From a bacterium EF100-94H03 bin56 (GTDB taxonomy: Bacteria > Pseudomonadota > Alphaproteobacteria > SP197), in NCBI GenBank assembly GCA_002238685.1, contig MPMV01000002.1, positions 124,001 through 188,000 of the forward strand: a stretch of 64,000 nucleotides of DNA, read 5' to 3'. Numbering within the stretch: the first letter of the stretch is position 1; each line of letters starts with the position of its first letter. The notes under the pieces were generated by a model that was not told the origin of the DNA, did not search any database, and was given only the letters and a program-made list of their open reading frames with translations. The position numbers were made by a program, and so were the translations under genes. This document shows, piece after piece, positions 44,224-55,042 of the stretch.

Positions 44224-45386
44224 GGCGCGGTCCGGGCGAAGAGTTCTCGACCGATCAGCATGCGCCGGATCTCCGACGTTCCAGCGCCGATCTCGTAAAG
44301 CTTGGCGTCGCGCAGCAGCCGCGCCGCCGGAAACTCCTCGATGTAGCCATTGCCGCCGAGAAGCTGGATGGCATCAAGGGCCATCGCCGTCGCCCTTTCC
44401 GAGGCATAGAGAATGCAGCCGGCGGCATCTTCGCGGCTCGTTTCTCCACGGTCCGCTGCTGCCGCAACGGCATAGACGTAGGCTCTGCAGGCGCTCAGGG
44501 TCGTCAGCATGTCGGCGAGCTTCGCCTGGACGAGTTGGAACGTGCCGATCGGCCTGTCGAACTGCCGTCTCTGGTGAACGTAGGGGACCACGGTGTCGAG
44601 GCATGCGGCCATGATTCCCAAAGGGCCTCCGGCCAGCACGATCCGTTCGTAGTCGAGTCCCGACATGAGGACCGCAACACCTCCATTTTCCTCTCCGAGA
44701 ACGTTGTCGAAGGGTACCTTGCAATCATCGAAGACGAGCTCCGAGGTTCTCGATCCCCGCATGCCGAGCTTCTCGAGCGGAGGCCCGCTCGAGAAGCCTC
44801 TTAAGCCCCGTTCGACGATGAAGGCGGTGATGCCACGCGAGCCGGCTTGTGAATCGGTCTTTGCATAGACGACGAGACAGTCGGCATCGGGGCCGTTGGT
44901 GATCCACATCTTGGTGCCGTTGAGAACGTATCCGTCATTGCGCCTGCAGGCGGCGAGGCGCATCGAGACGACATCGGACCCGGCCCCGGTCTCGCTCATC
45001 GCAAGGGCACCGACGCTTTCTCCGGAGACGAGGCCCGGCAGGAAGCGCTCTTTTTGTTCCGGTGTGCCGTGCCGCCGGATCTGGTTGACACAGAGATTGG
45101 AGTGGGCGCCGTAGGAAAGCGCGACGGACGCCGAGGCCCGGGAGAGTTCCTCGAGGGCCACGACGTGGGCGAGGTATCCCATGGCGGCACCGCCCCAATC
45201 TTCCTCCACGGTGATTCCGAGCAGCCCGAGTTCGCCCATCTCACGCCAGAGGGTGCGGGGAAATCCCCCGTCGCTGTCAAAGACCGCGGCATCGGGCGCG
45301 ACGCGCTCGCGGGCAAAGCGTCCGACGGCTTCCCGGAGGCTCGCGATGTCATCGGACAGGCCGAAATTCAGTCCGGGTTCGTACAT
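44220..45386 (-). CDS. Acyl-CoA dehydrogenase, isovaleryl-CoA dehydrogenase-like (LiuA)
   Basis: A 388-aa acyl-CoA dehydrogenase that reduces FAD while making an alpha,beta-unsaturated acyl-Co[31 protein letters not shown] and [18 protein letters not shown] match isovaleryl-CoA dehydrogenases. The FAD/CoA segments [19 protein letters not shown] and [20 protein letters not shown] are intact. The position of the catalytic Glu of isovaleryl-CoA dehydrogenase (in [10 protein letters not shown]) is conserved as DYERIVL. It lies between acyl-CoA synthetase and the carboxylase, in pathway order. Confidence 0.92.
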   Translation of the reverse strand: MYEPGLNFGLSDDIASLREAVGRFARERVAPDAAVFDSDGGFPRTLWREMGELGLLGITVEEDWGGAAMGYLAHVVALEELSRASASVALSYGAHSNLCVNQIRRHGTPEQKERFLPGLVSGESVGALAMSETGAGSDVVSMRLAACRRNDGYVLNGTKMWITNGPDADCLVVYAKTDSQAGSRGITAFIVERGLRGFSSGPPLEKLGMRGSRTSELVFDDCKVPFDNVLGEENGGVAVLMSGLDYERIVLAGGPLGIMAACLDTVVPYVHQRRQFDRPIGTFQLVQAKLADMLTTLSACRAYVYAVAAAADRGETSREDAAGCILYASERATAMALDAIQLLGGNGYIEEFPAARLLRDAKLYEIGAGTSEIRRMLIGRELFARTAP

Positions 45387-45413
45387 GGACGTCCCATAGC
45401 TCCGTGACCGTCC

Positions 45414-47171
45414 TCAGTGCTCATCCACATAACCGTGCTCGATCATCCAGTCACGCATGACGAACTTCTGTGGCTTGCCGGTGACGGTCATCGGCAGGGT
45501 CTCGACGACGCGAACGTGGCGCGGCACCTTGAAATGCGCGATCTGGCCGGTGCAGAACTCGATCACGTCCTCGCCCCGAAGATCCGCATCCCGTTCGGGA
45601 ATCACCCACGCGCAGACCTGTTCGCCGTAGCGGGTGTCGGGAATTCCGAACACCTGGGCCTGGCTGATGGACGGATGGCGGTGGAGGAACTCCTCGATCT
45701 CGCGGGGATAGATGTTCTCGCCGCCGCGTATGATCATGTCCTTGACCCGCCCGACGATGGCGCAGAACCCCTCGTCATCGAGGGTGGCAAGATCTCCGGT
45801 GTGCATCCAGCCGTCGACAATGGCTTCACGCGTCCTGGCTTCGTCATTCCAGTAGCCTTTCATCACCGAATAGCCGCGGGTCAGAAGTTCCCCTCTTTGC
45901 CCCACGGCAACGGTCTCGCCGGCCTCATCGACAACTTTCGCCTCGACGTGAGGGTGAATGCGGCCGACGGTGGCGACACGCTTTTCCAGAGGATCGAAGA
46001 CATGGCTCTGGAATGACACCGGTGAGGTTTCGGTCATGCCGTAGCAGATCGTGATGTCGGGCATGTTCATCTCGTCGATCACACGACGCATGACCTCGAT
46101 GGGACAGGAAGCACCTGCCATGATCCCGGTACGCATGGAGGAAAGGTCGTAGGAGCCGCGTGCCAGTTCATCGAGCATGGCGATGAACATCGTGGGAACG
46201 CCATAGAGGGCCGTGCAGCGCTCGCGCGACACGGCCTCGAGCGTTTCGACGGCGTCGAACCCCTCTCCGGGAAACACCATGGCAGCTCCCTGGACGACAC
46301 AGCCGAGTACGCCCATCACCATGCCGAAGCAGTGATAGAGCGGTACCGGAATGCAGAGCCGGTCGTGTTCGGAGAACCTGATCCGGTCCGTGACGAAGCG
46401 TGCGTTGTTGATGATGTTGTCGTGGGTGAGCGTGGCGCCTTTCGGGGATCCCGTGGTCCCGGAGGTGAACTGGATGTTGATGGGATCGGAAGGCTCCAGC
46501 GACCGCGTCAGCCTGTCGAGGCGTAGCATTCCGGAAGGTTCCGCCCGATCGGGTATGTCGGCAAAACGCAGGATTCCCGGGCCGGGATCCTCGCTCATCG
46601 CGATGACAACCTTCAGGTGCGGCAGTTTCGCCGACACCAGACTCCCCGGTTCGCAGTGGACGAGCTCCGGAGCAAGGGTCCTCGTCATCGCAAGGTAATT
46701 GGATGACTTGAAACTCCCGGCCGTGATCAGAGCCTTGCATGCAACGTTGTTGAGCGCGTACTCGAGTTCCGAGAGGCGGTAGGCGGGATTGATGTTGACG
46801 AGGATGGCGCCAATTCGTGCCGTGGCGAACTGGGTGAGCACCCACTCGAGCCTGTTGGGCGACCAGATGCCGACGCGGTCACCCTTTCCAAGACCAAGAT
46901 CAAGCAGGCCGGCGGCCAACCTGTCGATCCGACGGGCAAACTCGCTGTAGGTCAGATGCCGGCGTTCGCGTGCCAGCACAACGGCATCGCGGGAGCCGTG
47001 ACGCATGACGACATCGGCCAACATGTCCGGAATGGTGGCGCGGCGCAGTGGCGGACGGCGCTCTCCCGCCACGATCGACAGGCCATCTCTCGGCACGGTC
47101 ATCGTTCCATCATCGTGACGCACGGGGAAACTGGCAAGTGCGGATGCCTGGCTTTCGTTCAGGATGGACAC
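45414..47171 (-). CDS. AMP-binding acyl-CoA synthetase
   Basis: A 585-aa ANL-superfamily acyl-CoA ligase. The P-loop [16 protein letters not shown], the adenine-binding YGMTETSP, the [12 protein letters not shown] hinge region and [16 protein letters not shown] are all intact, with a C-terminal catalytic Lys in TGKPQKFVM. It activates a medium/branched carboxylate. In this operon it would take the acid released by the amidase encoded 14 bases upstream and deliver the CoA ester to the dehydrogenase. The start is GTG at 47171 with AAGGAC directly upstream. Confidence 0.9.
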   Translation of the reverse strand: MSILNESQASALASFPVRHDDGTMTVPRDGLSIVAGERRPPLRRATIPDMLADVVMRHGSRDAVVLARERRHLTYSEFARRIDRLAAGLLDLGLGKGDRVGIWSPNRLEWVLTQFATARIGAILVNINPAYRLSELEYALNNVACKALITAGSFKSSNYLAMTRTLAPELVHCEPGSLVSAKLPHLKVVIAMSEDPGPGILRFADIPDRAEPSGMLRLDRLTRSLEPSDPINIQFTSGTTGSPKGATLTHDNIINNARFVTDRIRFSEHDRLCIPVPLYHCFGMVMGVLGCVVQGAAMVFPGEGFDAVETLEAVSRERCTALYGVPTMFIAMLDELARGSYDLSSMRTGIMAGASCPIEVMRRVIDEMNMPDITICYGMTETSPVSFQSHVFDPLEKRVATVGRIHPHVEAKVVDEAGETVAVGQRGELLTRGYSVMKGYWNDEARTREAIVDGWMHTGDLATLDDEGFCAIVGRVKDMIIRGGENIYPREIEEFLHRHPSISQAQVFGIPDTRYGEQVCAWVIPERDADLRGEDVIEFCTGQIAHFKVPRHVRVVETLPMTVTGKPQKFVMRDWMIEHGYVDEH

Positions 47172-47185
47172 GTCCTTCTCCGTCG

Positions 47186-49513
47186 CTAGAGGAGTCTCCA
47201 GTCGGCATGTTGCTCGAACGCATGCGCCGCCCGGTAGATCGTTGCCTCGCGATGGGGAGCCGCAACCAGCATCATCCCGACGGGAAGGCCGTCAACGAGG
47301 CCGCAGGGAACCGACATCGCGGGAAGCCCTCCGTTGAACGGACAGGTGTTGCCCACCATCTCGAACGCCCGCCGGACAGTCAGTTCGAGCGGACAGTCGG
47401 CGGGGGGAATGGGTTGCGCCGTCATTGGCACTGTGGGCAGGAGCAGGAGATCAACGTCCTCCAATGCAGTCAGATAGCATTCCGTGACGCGTCTCATCAG
47501 GTTCTGCGCCTTGCCGTAGAAGCGACCGCGGTAGACCTCCTGGAAGTACTCTCCGAGAAACATGCAGACCTTGAGGGAATCGGACAATTCGTCGGCACGG
47601 TGGCGCCAGGCAGCGACCCGGTCGATCATTGACGGAAGGAAGAGTCCGCGGCAATTGGTCCCGAATGCGTTGCCATGCATCATCATGTCCTGGAGCCCCT
47701 CGACAACAATGGCGGTCCACAGGTCAGGCGCCACGAGGTGCTCCTCGATCGAGATTTCCCGGATGTTCGCGCCGAGCGAACCGAACCGTTCGGCTGCATC
47801 ACGAACTTTCCGGTCGACGTCAGGCTCGCTTTCCGGACGCTCGAACCCCTCGCCGAGAATGCCGATCGAAAGACCGGTGCAACCCTTGCCCAGTGCCTCC
47901 GTATAGGTCTCTCCGCCGACCCCGCACTGGCGGGAATCAAGGCCGTCGGGCCCGGCCAGGACCTCGAGAAAAAGAGCGTTGTCAGCGACGTTGCCCGTCA
48001 CCGGCCCGACATGATCGACGGTCCTTTCGATCGGCATGATCCCGGTATAAGGGACGAGACCGTGGGTCGGCTTCATGCCATAGACGCCACACATGGATGA
48101 AGGAATGCGAATCGATCCTCCCTGGTCGCAGGCGATTGCCATGTCGGCTTCGCCGGCCGCGACCAGCGCCGCGGATCCGCTCGATGAACCACCCGCCATG
48201 TACCCGTGTTTCCAGGGGTTGTGGACGGGCCCCTGGGCGCCGGTGTGCGAGCCCCCGGAGAGACAGAAATTCTCGCAGTGAGCCTTGCCGATGATGATTC
48301 CGCCGGCATCGAGAATGCGGGTGACCACCGTTGCATCGATTTCCGGCGTGTAACCTTCCATGATCGATGACCCGTTCATCATGGGCACCCCCGCCAGGCA
48401 GACATTGTCCTTGAGCACAATTCGCCTGTCGCGCAACGGGCCGTGAACGGCTCCACGGACGTCCGTCCTGTAGTACCAGGCGTTGAGGGGGTTTTCCGCC
48501 TGCGCGGGCCGGTGCCCGGGAGCGCGTGGATAGAGAACCTCGGGGAGATTGTCGGCCATCGCATCGAGTCTGCCGTAGGCCTTGAAATAGGGTTCCATGA
48601 CGTCGCGGAAGGCCAGAAGTTCGTCATCGTCCAGGCGCATGCGGAACCGGTCCGCCATGCTCCGCATCTGTGAGAGTACGGGCCGCTTGATGGTCATGAC
48701 ATCTTCCGGTGGTGGGTGGAACGCAGCGATTTCCGGGGAGGGTCCCTGCGCAGGACTCCTGTTCGCCGGGGGCCGGGACGGTGTCCCGGTTGGGCATCCG
48801 GCAGCCAGACCGAGGTGTTGGTTGATCCTGGAATGGTTGGCGAGGTCGCGGGGCGCGAGTTCGCCTTCGATCCGGCCCCGTTCGAGAACCACTGCGCGAT
48901 CGGCAAGGCGTGCGATGAAGTCGACATTCTGCTCGACCAGAAGGATCGAGAGATTCTGTTCCGTGCGGAGCGCACTGAGGACGTCCGCCAACTCGTCGAT
49001 TGTCGAAGGCTGGATACCCTCGGTCGGCTCATCGAGAAGCAGGAGTTCGGGTTGACCCATGAGACAACGGGCAATGGCCAGTTGCTGTTGTTCACCGCCC
49101 GAAAGCGTCTCGCCGTCCCTCTCGAGCAGATCCGCAATGCGGGGAAACGTGCCGAGAACGGAGCGCAATGTGGAGGCCTCGTCATCTGAGCTGTGGTCCT
49201 GCCAGCCGAAACGCAGGTTGTCGCGCACCGAGAGGCCCGGAACGATGCCGCGGCCCTGAGGCACGTAGCCGATACCGGTTTTCACCCGATCGCTTGTGTT
49301 CAGACGCGTGATGTCGGAATCGAAGAACCGGACAGTCCCCCCCGTTGCCGGCAGGGCGCCGATGAGCACCTTGAGAAGAGTCGATTTCCCCATGCCGTTG
49401 TGACCCAGGACACCGACAATCTCGGCTTCGTTGATTCCGAACGAGATCCCATGGAGAACCGTGATGCGTCCATAACCACCGGAAAGTCCGTCGACCTCTA
49501 GACAGCGCGGCAT
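47186..49513 (-). CDS. Fusion: Urt/LivF-type ABC ATPase joined in frame to an amidase
   Basis: One 775-residue open frame. Residues 1-237 are a branched-chain/urea-type ABC ATPase: Walker [10 protein letters not shown], signature [13 protein letters not shown], Walker [15 protein letters not shown] (UrtE-like). A Pro-rich linker (238-272) leads to an amidase-signature enzyme (273-775) with catalytic Lys in IVLKDN, cis-Ser in [11 protein letters not shown] and nucleophile Ser in [11 protein letters not shown]. No stop separates them. An internal ATG at 48697 preceded by GGAAG could also give free amidase of 503 aa. The ATPase part completes the importer encoded upstream. The amidase would hydrolyse the imported amide. 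Confidence 0.85.
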   Translation of the reverse strand: MPRCLEVDGLSGGYGRITVLHGISFGINEAEIVGVLGHNGMGKSTLLKVLIGALPATGGTVRFFDSDITRLNTSDRVKTGIGYVPQGRGIVPGLSVRDNLRFGWQDHSSDDEASTLRSVLGTFPRIADLLERDGETLSGGEQQQLAIARCLMGQPELLLLDEPTEGIQPSTIDELADVLSALRTEQNLSILLVEQNVDFIARLADRAVVLERGRIEGELAPRDLANHSRINQHLGLAAGCPTGTPSRPPANRSPAQGPSPEIAAFHPPPEDVMTIKRPVLSQMRSMADRFRMRLDDDELLAFRDVMEPYFKAYGRLDAMADNLPEVLYPRAPGHRPAQAENPLNAWYYRTDVRGAVHGPLRDRRIVLKDNVCLAGVPMMNGSSIMEGYTPEIDATVVTRILDAGGIIIGKAHCENFCLSGGSHTGAQGPVHNPWKHGYMAGGSSSGSAALVAAGEADMAIACDQGGSIRIPSSMCGVYGMKPTHGLVPYTGIMPIERTVDHVGPVTGNVADNALFLEVLAGPDGLDSRQCGVGGETYTEALGKGCTGLSIGILGEGFERPESEPDVDRKVRDAAERFGSLGANIREISIEEHLVAPDLWTAIVVEGLQDMMMHGNAFGTNCRGLFLPSMIDRVAAWRHRADELSDSLKVCMFLGEYFQEVYRGRFYGKAQNLMRRVTECYLTALEDVDLLLLPTVPMTAQPIPPADCPLELTVRRAFEMVGNTCPFNGGLPAMSVPCGLVDGLPVGMMLVAAPHREATIYRAAHAFEQHADWRLL
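48695..48710 (-). promoter_or_regulatory. Internal ribosome site and ATG for separate amidase translation
   Basis: Within the fused frame, GGAAG stands 5 bases before an ATG (48695-48697), where amidase homology starts (MTIKRPVL). Independent translation of the amidase from this site would decouple it from the ATPase. Confidence 0.45.
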
Positions 49514-49526
49514 CGCATCCGCTCCC

Positions 49527-50246
49527 TCACGCCGTCCGGCCGAGATAGACATCGCGCACCGTCGGATTGGACATCACGCGCTCCACGTCATCCTCCACGA
49601 GAACACGGCCCTGGTGAAAGACCGTGATCCGCGACGCAATCGAACGGATGAACTGCATGTCGTGTTCCACGATGATCATCGCGGCGGTGTCATTGAGCTC
49701 GCGAAGGATCTCGCTGATCCGCACCATATCCTCGGGAGACATGCCGGCAGCCGGTTCGTCCAGCAGGACGAGCCACGGATCGCCGGTCATCACCAGGCCG
49801 AACTCCACCTGCTGGCGTTCACCGTGAGCGAGGCGCCCAAGCAGGTTGTGTGAGATGGGACCGAGAGAGAGGCGGGCGATGATCTCATCTGTCCGGCGTT
49901 CCGCATGATCGGTCTGGCGATGGTGCCGGCTGGCTGAGAGCCAGATGTTCTCGCGAACGGTCAGCCCGTCCATGACACTGGGGACCTGGGTCTTGATACC
50001 GACGCCAAGCGACGCGATGCGGTGCACCGGCCAGCCGGTCGTTTCCTCGCCGCGCATGAAGATGTGTCCGTCACTTGGCCTGAGCAGACCCGTGAGGCAG
50101 TTGAAGAACGTGCTCTTTCCCGCACCGTTGGGTCCGATCAGACAGCGCAGTTCGCGTGCGCGAAGCGAGAAATCCACGTTGTCCAGGGCCGCAACACCGC
50201 CAAAGTGCCTGGACAGCCCCGAAGTCTCGAGAACGATGTCAGACAA
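49527..50246 (-). CDS. ABC transporter ATPase, UrtD/LivG-like
   Basis: A 239-aa ATPase. Walker A GPNGAGKSTFFNCLTGL, signature LAHGERQQVEFG and Walker B LVLLDEPAAGMSPED resemble urea/short-chain amide ATPases (UrtD, FmdF type). It works at the inner membrane with the permeases encoded just upstream. The start is TTG at 50246 with GGAGG eight bases before it, overlapping the permease stop by 8 bases. The second ATPase (fused to amidase) starts 13 bases after its stop. Confidence 0.9.
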   Translation of the reverse strand: MSDIVLETSGLSRHFGGVAALDNVDFSLRARELRCLIGPNGAGKSTFFNCLTGLLRPSDGHIFMRGEETTGWPVHRIASLGVGIKTQVPSVMDGLTVRENIWLSASRHHRQTDHAERRTDEIIARLSLGPISHNLLGRLAHGERQQVEFGLVMTGDPWLVLLDEPAAGMSPEDMVRISEILRELNDTAAMIIVEHDMQFIRSIASRITVFHQGRVLVEDDVERVMSNPTVRDVYLGRTA

Positions 50247-51258
50247 GGTCGCGCCTCCGCCGCTGCACTCGCCTGGCAGGCACGCGCTGCCATGCAGCAT
50301 CCCACAGACCTGCCAACGCCGGGACGAGGCCCCGGGGGAGGAAGAGGACAACAAGGATCAGGATGAGGCCCATCACCAGCGTGTTGTCGATGAGGGATTG
50401 CTGGCCGAGCAGGAACTTGAGGTAACCCATGGACGCTGCGCCCAGAACCGGTCCAAGGCGCGTACCGAACCCGCCAACGATGCACCAGATGATGATTTCT
50501 GCCGACTGGGTGAGCCCGAAGAGTCTGGGAGTCACGATTTCCCCCCAGTTCGCAAAGAGCGCTCCGGCCAGTGCAGCGACCGCCGCGCCGATCGTGAACA
50601 GGAGCGTCTTGCGCGCCCGGACGTCATAGCCAAGCAGCGACATGCGGGTTTCATTTTCACGAATGCCGACGGCAATCCGGCCGAAGCCCGAGCTCAGCAG
50701 GAGCTTCACAAGAATCAGGACGAGGACCAGAATCGCAGCGCAGAGGTAGTAGAGCGCATCGCCCCAGATGTAGGCGGACGGATCGCCCGGGACATGCAGT
50801 GTCGGAAACCCGGGGATGCCGTTGAAGCCGCCGAGGCGTGCCTTGCCGATGACATAGGCATCACCGGCGGTGGACGACATGAAGCGGTAGAGAATCAGGG
50901 TCACGACCAGGGTGATGATGGCAAGATAGACGTCGCCAAGGCGGCCGTAGAACATCATGGCGCCGAGGATGGCCGCAAAGGCGGCCGATGCCGCGACCGC
51001 AACGACCATGGCGATCGTGCTCTCGCCGATGTTGATGGCGCCGACCGCATAGCCGTAGGCGCCCAGCCCAAAGAATGCCGCCTGGCCGAAACACAGGATC
51101 CCCCCGTAACCCCAGACCAGTCCCAAGCTCAAAGCGAGCATCGCATAGATCGCGAGCACGGTGAGCGTGTAGGTGTCGATGACGTAGGGCAGGAGGAGTG
51201 CAATCGGGACCGCAGCCGCCGCCATCATGGCGACCTCCCGTCCGACAGTTCCCCTCAC
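50239..51258 (-). CDS. ABC transporter permease, UrtC/LivM-like
   Basis: A 339-aa inner-membrane permease with about nine hydrophobic segments. WGYGGILCFGQAAFFGLGAY near residue 50 and the cytoplasmic coupling loop GIRENETRMSLLGYDVRARK are typical of LivM/UrtC. The basic tail RRVQRRRRDLV is cytoplasmic. The start is GTG at 51258, overlapping the LivH-like stop (GTGA). Confidence 0.9.
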   Translation of the reverse strand: MRGTVGREVAMMAAAAVPIALLLPYVIDTYTLTVLAIYAMLALSLGLVWGYGGILCFGQAAFFGLGAYGYAVGAINIGESTIAMVVAVAASAAFAAILGAMMFYGRLGDVYLAIITLVVTLILYRFMSSTAGDAYVIGKARLGGFNGIPGFPTLHVPGDPSAYIWGDALYYLCAAILVLVLILVKLLLSSGFGRIAVGIRENETRMSLLGYDVRARKTLLFTIGAAVAALAGALFANWGEIVTPRLFGLTQSAEIIIWCIVGGFGTRLGPVLGAASMGYLKFLLGQQSLIDNTLVMGLILILVVLFLPRGLVPALAGLWDAAWQRVPARRVQRRRRDLV

Positions 51259-52124
51259 GACGATCGTTCTCTGAAGAAGCGTCCGGTGATTCCCCGGGGA
51301 AGCATCCGCAACAGGATCACCGCGGCCACAAGCAGGGCGACTTCGCCGATGACCGGCGAGATCGTGAAGGTGAACAGCTGGTTGACGACACCGAAGAACG
51401 TGGCGCTGCTCATCAGGCCGGCCAACAGCTGGGGTCCACCGGCGATGACCGTGATGAAGGCCTTGGCGATATAGGCCGCACCGGAACCGGGAACAAGGCC
51501 AACCAGGGGCGCCAGCACCGCCCCGGCCAGTCCGGACAGCGCCGAACCCACTGCGAACGTTGCCATGTAGATTCGCTCGGTCTCGTGGCCGAGCGCGGCA
51601 GCGATGTCGGGGCGGGCCATCGTGCCACGGGCGATCAGACCGAAGCGGGTGGTCCTCAGGATGACGGCCATGGCGGCAAGCAACAGGACTGCGACCAGGA
51701 TAATGAAGAAACTGTAACCGTTGATCCGGTAGTCACCGATCGCAAATCCCGGTATCGGTGTCGAGATTCCGGTCGTCGTGTTGCCGAAGATCACGGTCAC
51801 CAGCCCGATGAAGAAGAGGCTCAGCCCCCAGGTGGCAAGCATGGTGTCGACGAGGCGGCCGTAGAGGTGGCGAATGACGAGTCGCTCGACAACGACCCCG
51901 ATCAGAGCCACGGCGAGAGGTGCGATAATCACCATGGCAATGAAGACATTGACGCCAAGATTGACGGCGGTGATGGTGACGTAGCCGCCGAGAATCATGA
52001 ATTCGCCGTGCGCGAGGTTGATGACCCGCATCATGCCGAATACGACGGCGAGGCCGGCGCTGATCAGCACCAGCGACGCCACCGCGTAGAGAAACTCGAC
52101 AGCCATGACCGCGATCAGGTCCAC
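51255..52124 (-). CDS. ABC transporter permease, UrtB/LivH-like
   Basis: A 289-aa inner-membrane permease with eight or so hydrophobic segments. VFGMMRVINLAHGEFMILGGY near the N-terminus and the coupling region GLIARGTMARPDIAAALGHE match LivH/UrtB. The start is GTG at 52124 after GGAGGTGCT; an ATG at 52106 is the alternative. It pairs with the LivM-like permease to form the channel for the substrate delivered by the binding protein encoded 48 bases upstream. Confidence 0.9.
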   Translation of the reverse strand: MDLIAVMAVEFLYAVASLVLISAGLAVVFGMMRVINLAHGEFMILGGYVTITAVNLGVNVFIAMVIIAPLAVALIGVVVERLVIRHLYGRLVDTMLATWGLSLFFIGLVTVIFGNTTTGISTPIPGFAIGDYRINGYSFFIILVAVLLLAAMAVILRTTRFGLIARGTMARPDIAAALGHETERIYMATFAVGSALSGLAGAVLAPLVGLVPGSGAAYIAKAFITVIAGGPQLLAGLMSSATFFGVVNQLFTFTISPVIGEVALLVAAVILLRMLPRGITGRFFRERSS

Positions 52125-52172
52125 AGCACCTCCAGCCGGACGATGTCCAACGGTGTCGGGACCGACCCCGTT

Positions 52173-53387
52173 TCAGATCCGGATTTCGTACTGCGTGTTG
52201 TCGTCAGGATTGGCTCCGAGGTCGCAGACTGCCTGGGTGTCGACGGGCGGCCTTTGCGGCAACGTTTCGATGACCGTCATGCCCTGATTTTCGAGAATCA
52301 TGAGATGGACATCGAGCTTCGCGTGGTGGGTTTGCGGATCGATCGTGACGGTCCCCCCGGGACCTTCGATAGAAAGGCCCTCCTCCAGGGCGGCGATCAC
52401 GTCGTCACGGTTGGTGCTGCCGGCCCTGCGAACGGCCGCCGCCCAGGTCAGGACACCCTGGTAGTTCGAGACCGCAATCTCGTGGATCGCCGAGGTGTCG
52501 CCATAGGCTTGCGCCCAACGTGCCTTGAAGTCGTTGTTGGCAGGCGTATCGAGTTCCTGGGAGTAATGGTACGCTACCATGATTCCGTTGCCCTCGTCCG
52601 CCGTCAGCACCCTGTGCTCATTGCCCACACCCAGTGATGTCGACGCCAGGGGGATGCGCTCGTTCATCCCGGCCGCAGCCCATTGCCGGAAGAACGAAAG
52701 GTGAGCACCGCCAACCAGGGGGGCGATGACGAGATCGGGATCGATCGACTGGATCCTGGCGATCGTCGAACCGAATTCGGAAACCTCCAGAGGGAAGAAG
52801 TCCACGGCGACGGTTTCGCCACCATTGTCGGCAACGTACTTCTGGATCCACTTCGCGGTGATCTGCCCGTAGTTGTAGTCTGCGGCAAGCACATGAACTT
52901 TCTTTCCGGAGCGTCCCATCGCGAACGGCACCAGTGCTTCAACCTGCTGGGCAGGAGTCACGCCGTTGATGAAGATGTTGCGATCGCAGACACCGCCCTC
53001 GTAGAGCACGTTGTAGAAGTAGAGGATGCCGGCCTTGCGCAGGGTCTGCCGAATCGCCTCACGTGATGCCGAGAGGATGCCGCCATGGACGACGTCGACG
53101 TCGTCATTGCGAACCAGTTGCTGAGCATATTGGGAGTAAAGCGCCATGTCCGACTGGGTGTCGTAGCTGACGACCTCCACTTCCTTGCCATTGAGCCCGC
53201 CCGCGGCATTGATCTCGTTCACCGCGAGGCCCAGGGCCATGTCCATGGGTTTGCCGTAGGCATCGAATATCCCGGACGTGTCGAGGACCGAGCCAAGCCG
53301 GATCGTGTCCGACGCCCGGCCCGCGATCGGAAACAGGGTTGCGGCAGCTCCTGCCGCGGCGATGAAGTGGCGTCTGTTCATGATCAT
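52173..53387 (-). CDS. ABC transporter substrate-binding protein, urea/short-chain amide type
   Basis: A 404-aa periplasmic type I binding protein. The N-terminus MNRRHFIAAAGAAATL is Tat-like (two Arg before a hydrophobic stretch). The mature part has GSVLDTSGIFDAYGKP, NEINAAGG and YFYNVLYEGGVCDRNIF, the UrtA/FmdD (urea/amide-binding) pattern rather than that of amino acid binders. The start MIMNRRHF at 53387 follows AAGGAGA and overlaps the flotillin stop by 4 bases. An amide ligand is inferred from family and from the amidase in the operon. Confidence 0.9.
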   Translation of the reverse strand: MIMNRRHFIAAAGAAATLFPIAGRASDTIRLGSVLDTSGIFDAYGKPMDMALGLAVNEINAAGGLNGKEVEVVSYDTQSDMALYSQYAQQLVRNDDVDVVHGGILSASREAIRQTLRKAGILYFYNVLYEGGVCDRNIFINGVTPAQQVEALVPFAMGRSGKKVHVLAADYNYGQITAKWIQKYVADNGGETVAVDFFPLEVSEFGSTIARIQSIDPDLVIAPLVGGAHLSFFRQWAAAGMNERIPLASTSLGVGNEHRVLTADEGNGIMVAYHYSQELDTPANNDFKARWAQAYGDTSAIHEIAVSNYQGVLTWAAAVRRAGSTNRDDVIAALEEGLSIEGPGGTVTIDPQTHHAKLDVHLMILENQGMTVIETLPQRPPVDTQAVCDLGANPDDNTQYEIRI

Positions 53388-55042
53388 GACTTTCTCCTTC
53401 TTGAGGTGGCAGGTTGCGTGTCCTCGTCTCCGGTGCGCTGGCGCAGGCGACCGGCGTAGTCGGCGGTGCGCCCCGCCAGGTTGGCATCAAGATCGAGACC
53501 GATGTCCTCACCCATCTGTTTCATTGCCGGCAGGCGGACGGCCATGGACAGAATCTGGTCCATTGCGGCACCGAAAGCGCTGTCGATTCCACCGCCACCT
53601 GCTGACGGTGTCTGCGGAGTTCCGGCACCGGACAGCTGGTGGATTCGAATCGAATCGATCTTCTCGACGGGTTTCATCATCTGCTTCATGATGTCCGGCA
53701 GGCGATCGAGGCGGTGTTCCTCGATCCGCTTGGCGATCACCGCATCGCTCATTGTGTTGTCGGCGGCGACAAGCGCCGCACGCCCTTCGGCTTTCGCCAT
53801 GAGGCGTGTCTTTTCTGCCAGGGCCGCAACTTCGATGGCACTCGCCTCCGCCCTGGCCTTGGCGAGGAGGCTTTGCATCCGGGCATGGGTCAGCGCCTGC
53901 TCGACCGTTGCCTCCTTCTCGGCCCTGATCGTCGCAAGCCGCTTGTCCCGCTCGGCGACCGCCACTTCCCGGTCGGTCTGAACCGTTTCACTCGCGAGAA
54001 CGACCCTGGACCGGGATTGCTCTTCGCTGGCTCGCACATCCGCCTCTTCGGCGCGGCGGGCGGCGAGCTGCATCGCATGCTCGATCTTGGTCTCCTCAAG
54101 GGCGAGGATGGCCGCCATTTCCCGTGTGCGAAGGTCCTGGTCATTGCCGATTCTCGCAGCGGCTATGTCGCGGTCCTTCTCCAGGCCCGCAGATTCGGCC
54201 TTGCGGGACGATTCCGCCCTTGCCATCGCCGAAACGGCCTCCGCCTCCGCTTCGAGGCGGGCAAGGTGTTCGCGTTGGGCGATCGCCGCTTCCTTCTCCT
54301 CGCGTTCGACGGCGAGGCGTTTCTGGGTGCATTCAAGCCTGCTTTGCTGGACTGCAATCTCGGCCGCAGTCTCTATGCGGACCCTCTCCTTGCGATTCTC
54401 GGCAACGAGATTCGCGAGCCTGCGCAGGCCTTCAGCGTTGAAGGTGTTGTTGTCGTCGGCACTGACGAAACTGCCCTGATCGATGCGCAGGAAAGCAACG
54501 GAGATCAAAGTGAGTCCGAGTTGCTCGACATGCTGGCGGACCGCTTCGCCGACCTCGCGGGTGTAACCGTTCCGGTCCGCGTGCAATTCGGCGAGGGTAC
54601 GGGAGGCCGCTGCATCCTGCATGGCGTTGACGAGTTGGCCTGCGACAAGGGCCTCGACAGCTTGTCCACCGCGGGTGATGGCACGTCCGAGCGATTGTGC
54701 TGCGGTGGCCACGCCCTCGGGGGTTGGCATGACGCGCATCTCGAACTGCACCTCGACGTCGGCCCGCAGGAAATCTCCCGTCAGCAGGGCCTGCTCCCCG
54801 CGACATGACAGCGAGAGCGACAGGGCACTCATCGAGACCTTCTGGATCTGGTGGACGATGGGAAGCGCAAGGCATCCGCCGTCGATGATGACCTTTTGCC
54901 CGCCGAGTCCGGTGCGCACGAACGCGGTATCGCGATTGGCCTTGGCGTAATATCGGTGAAGGAACCAGATGACCGCGAGCGCGGCAGTCGTGAGGGCGAC
55001 AAGTGACAGGAACCAGACCAACCCATCCTCTCCCTGCTGCAA
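53384..55042 (-). CDS. Flotillin-like SPFH-domain protein
   Basis: A 552-aa flotillin. It has one N-terminal membrane segment (about residues 8-27), an SPFH domain to about 200, and a long Ala/Glu/Arg-rich coiled coil (about 210-430) ending with the conserved TRLMAKAEGRAALVAAD-like stretch. A Gly/Pro linker and short C-terminal domain follow. Flotillins scaffold membrane microdomains. Placement inside an amide-transport operon, sharing ATGA with the binding-protein gene, is unusual. The start is TTG at 55042 with AAGGGA upstream; no better in-frame start is evident. Confidence 0.88.
   Translation of the reverse strand: MQQGEDGLVWFLSLVALTTAALAVIWFLHRYYAKANRDTAFVRTGLGGQKVIIDGGCLALPIVHQIQKVSMSALSLSLSCRGEQALLTGDFLRADVEVQFEMRVMPTPEGVATAAQSLGRAITRGGQAVEALVAGQLVNAMQDAAASRTLAELHADRNGYTREVGEAVRQHVEQLGLTLISVAFLRIDQGSFVSADDNNTFNAEGLRRLANLVAENRKERVRIETAAEIAVQQSRLECTQKRLAVEREEKEAAIAQREHLARLEAEAEAVSAMARAESSRKAESAGLEKDRDIAAARIGNDQDLRTREMAAILALEETKIEHAMQLAARRAEEADVRASEEQSRSRVVLASETVQTDREVAVAERDKRLATIRAEKEATVEQALTHARMQSLLAKARAEASAIEVAALAEKTRLMAKAEGRAALVAADNTMSDAVIAKRIEEHRLDRLPDIMKQMMKPVEKIDSIRIHQLSGAGTPQTPSAGGGGIDSAFGAAMDQILSMAVRLPAMKQMGEDIGLDLDANLAGRTADYAGRLRQRTGDEDTQPATSRRRKS

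Noticed and set aside
49945-51474. 509-codon plus-strand frame opposite the transporter genes
   Set aside because: Composition is that of antisense membrane-protein coding and it covers three overlapping, well-supported genes.
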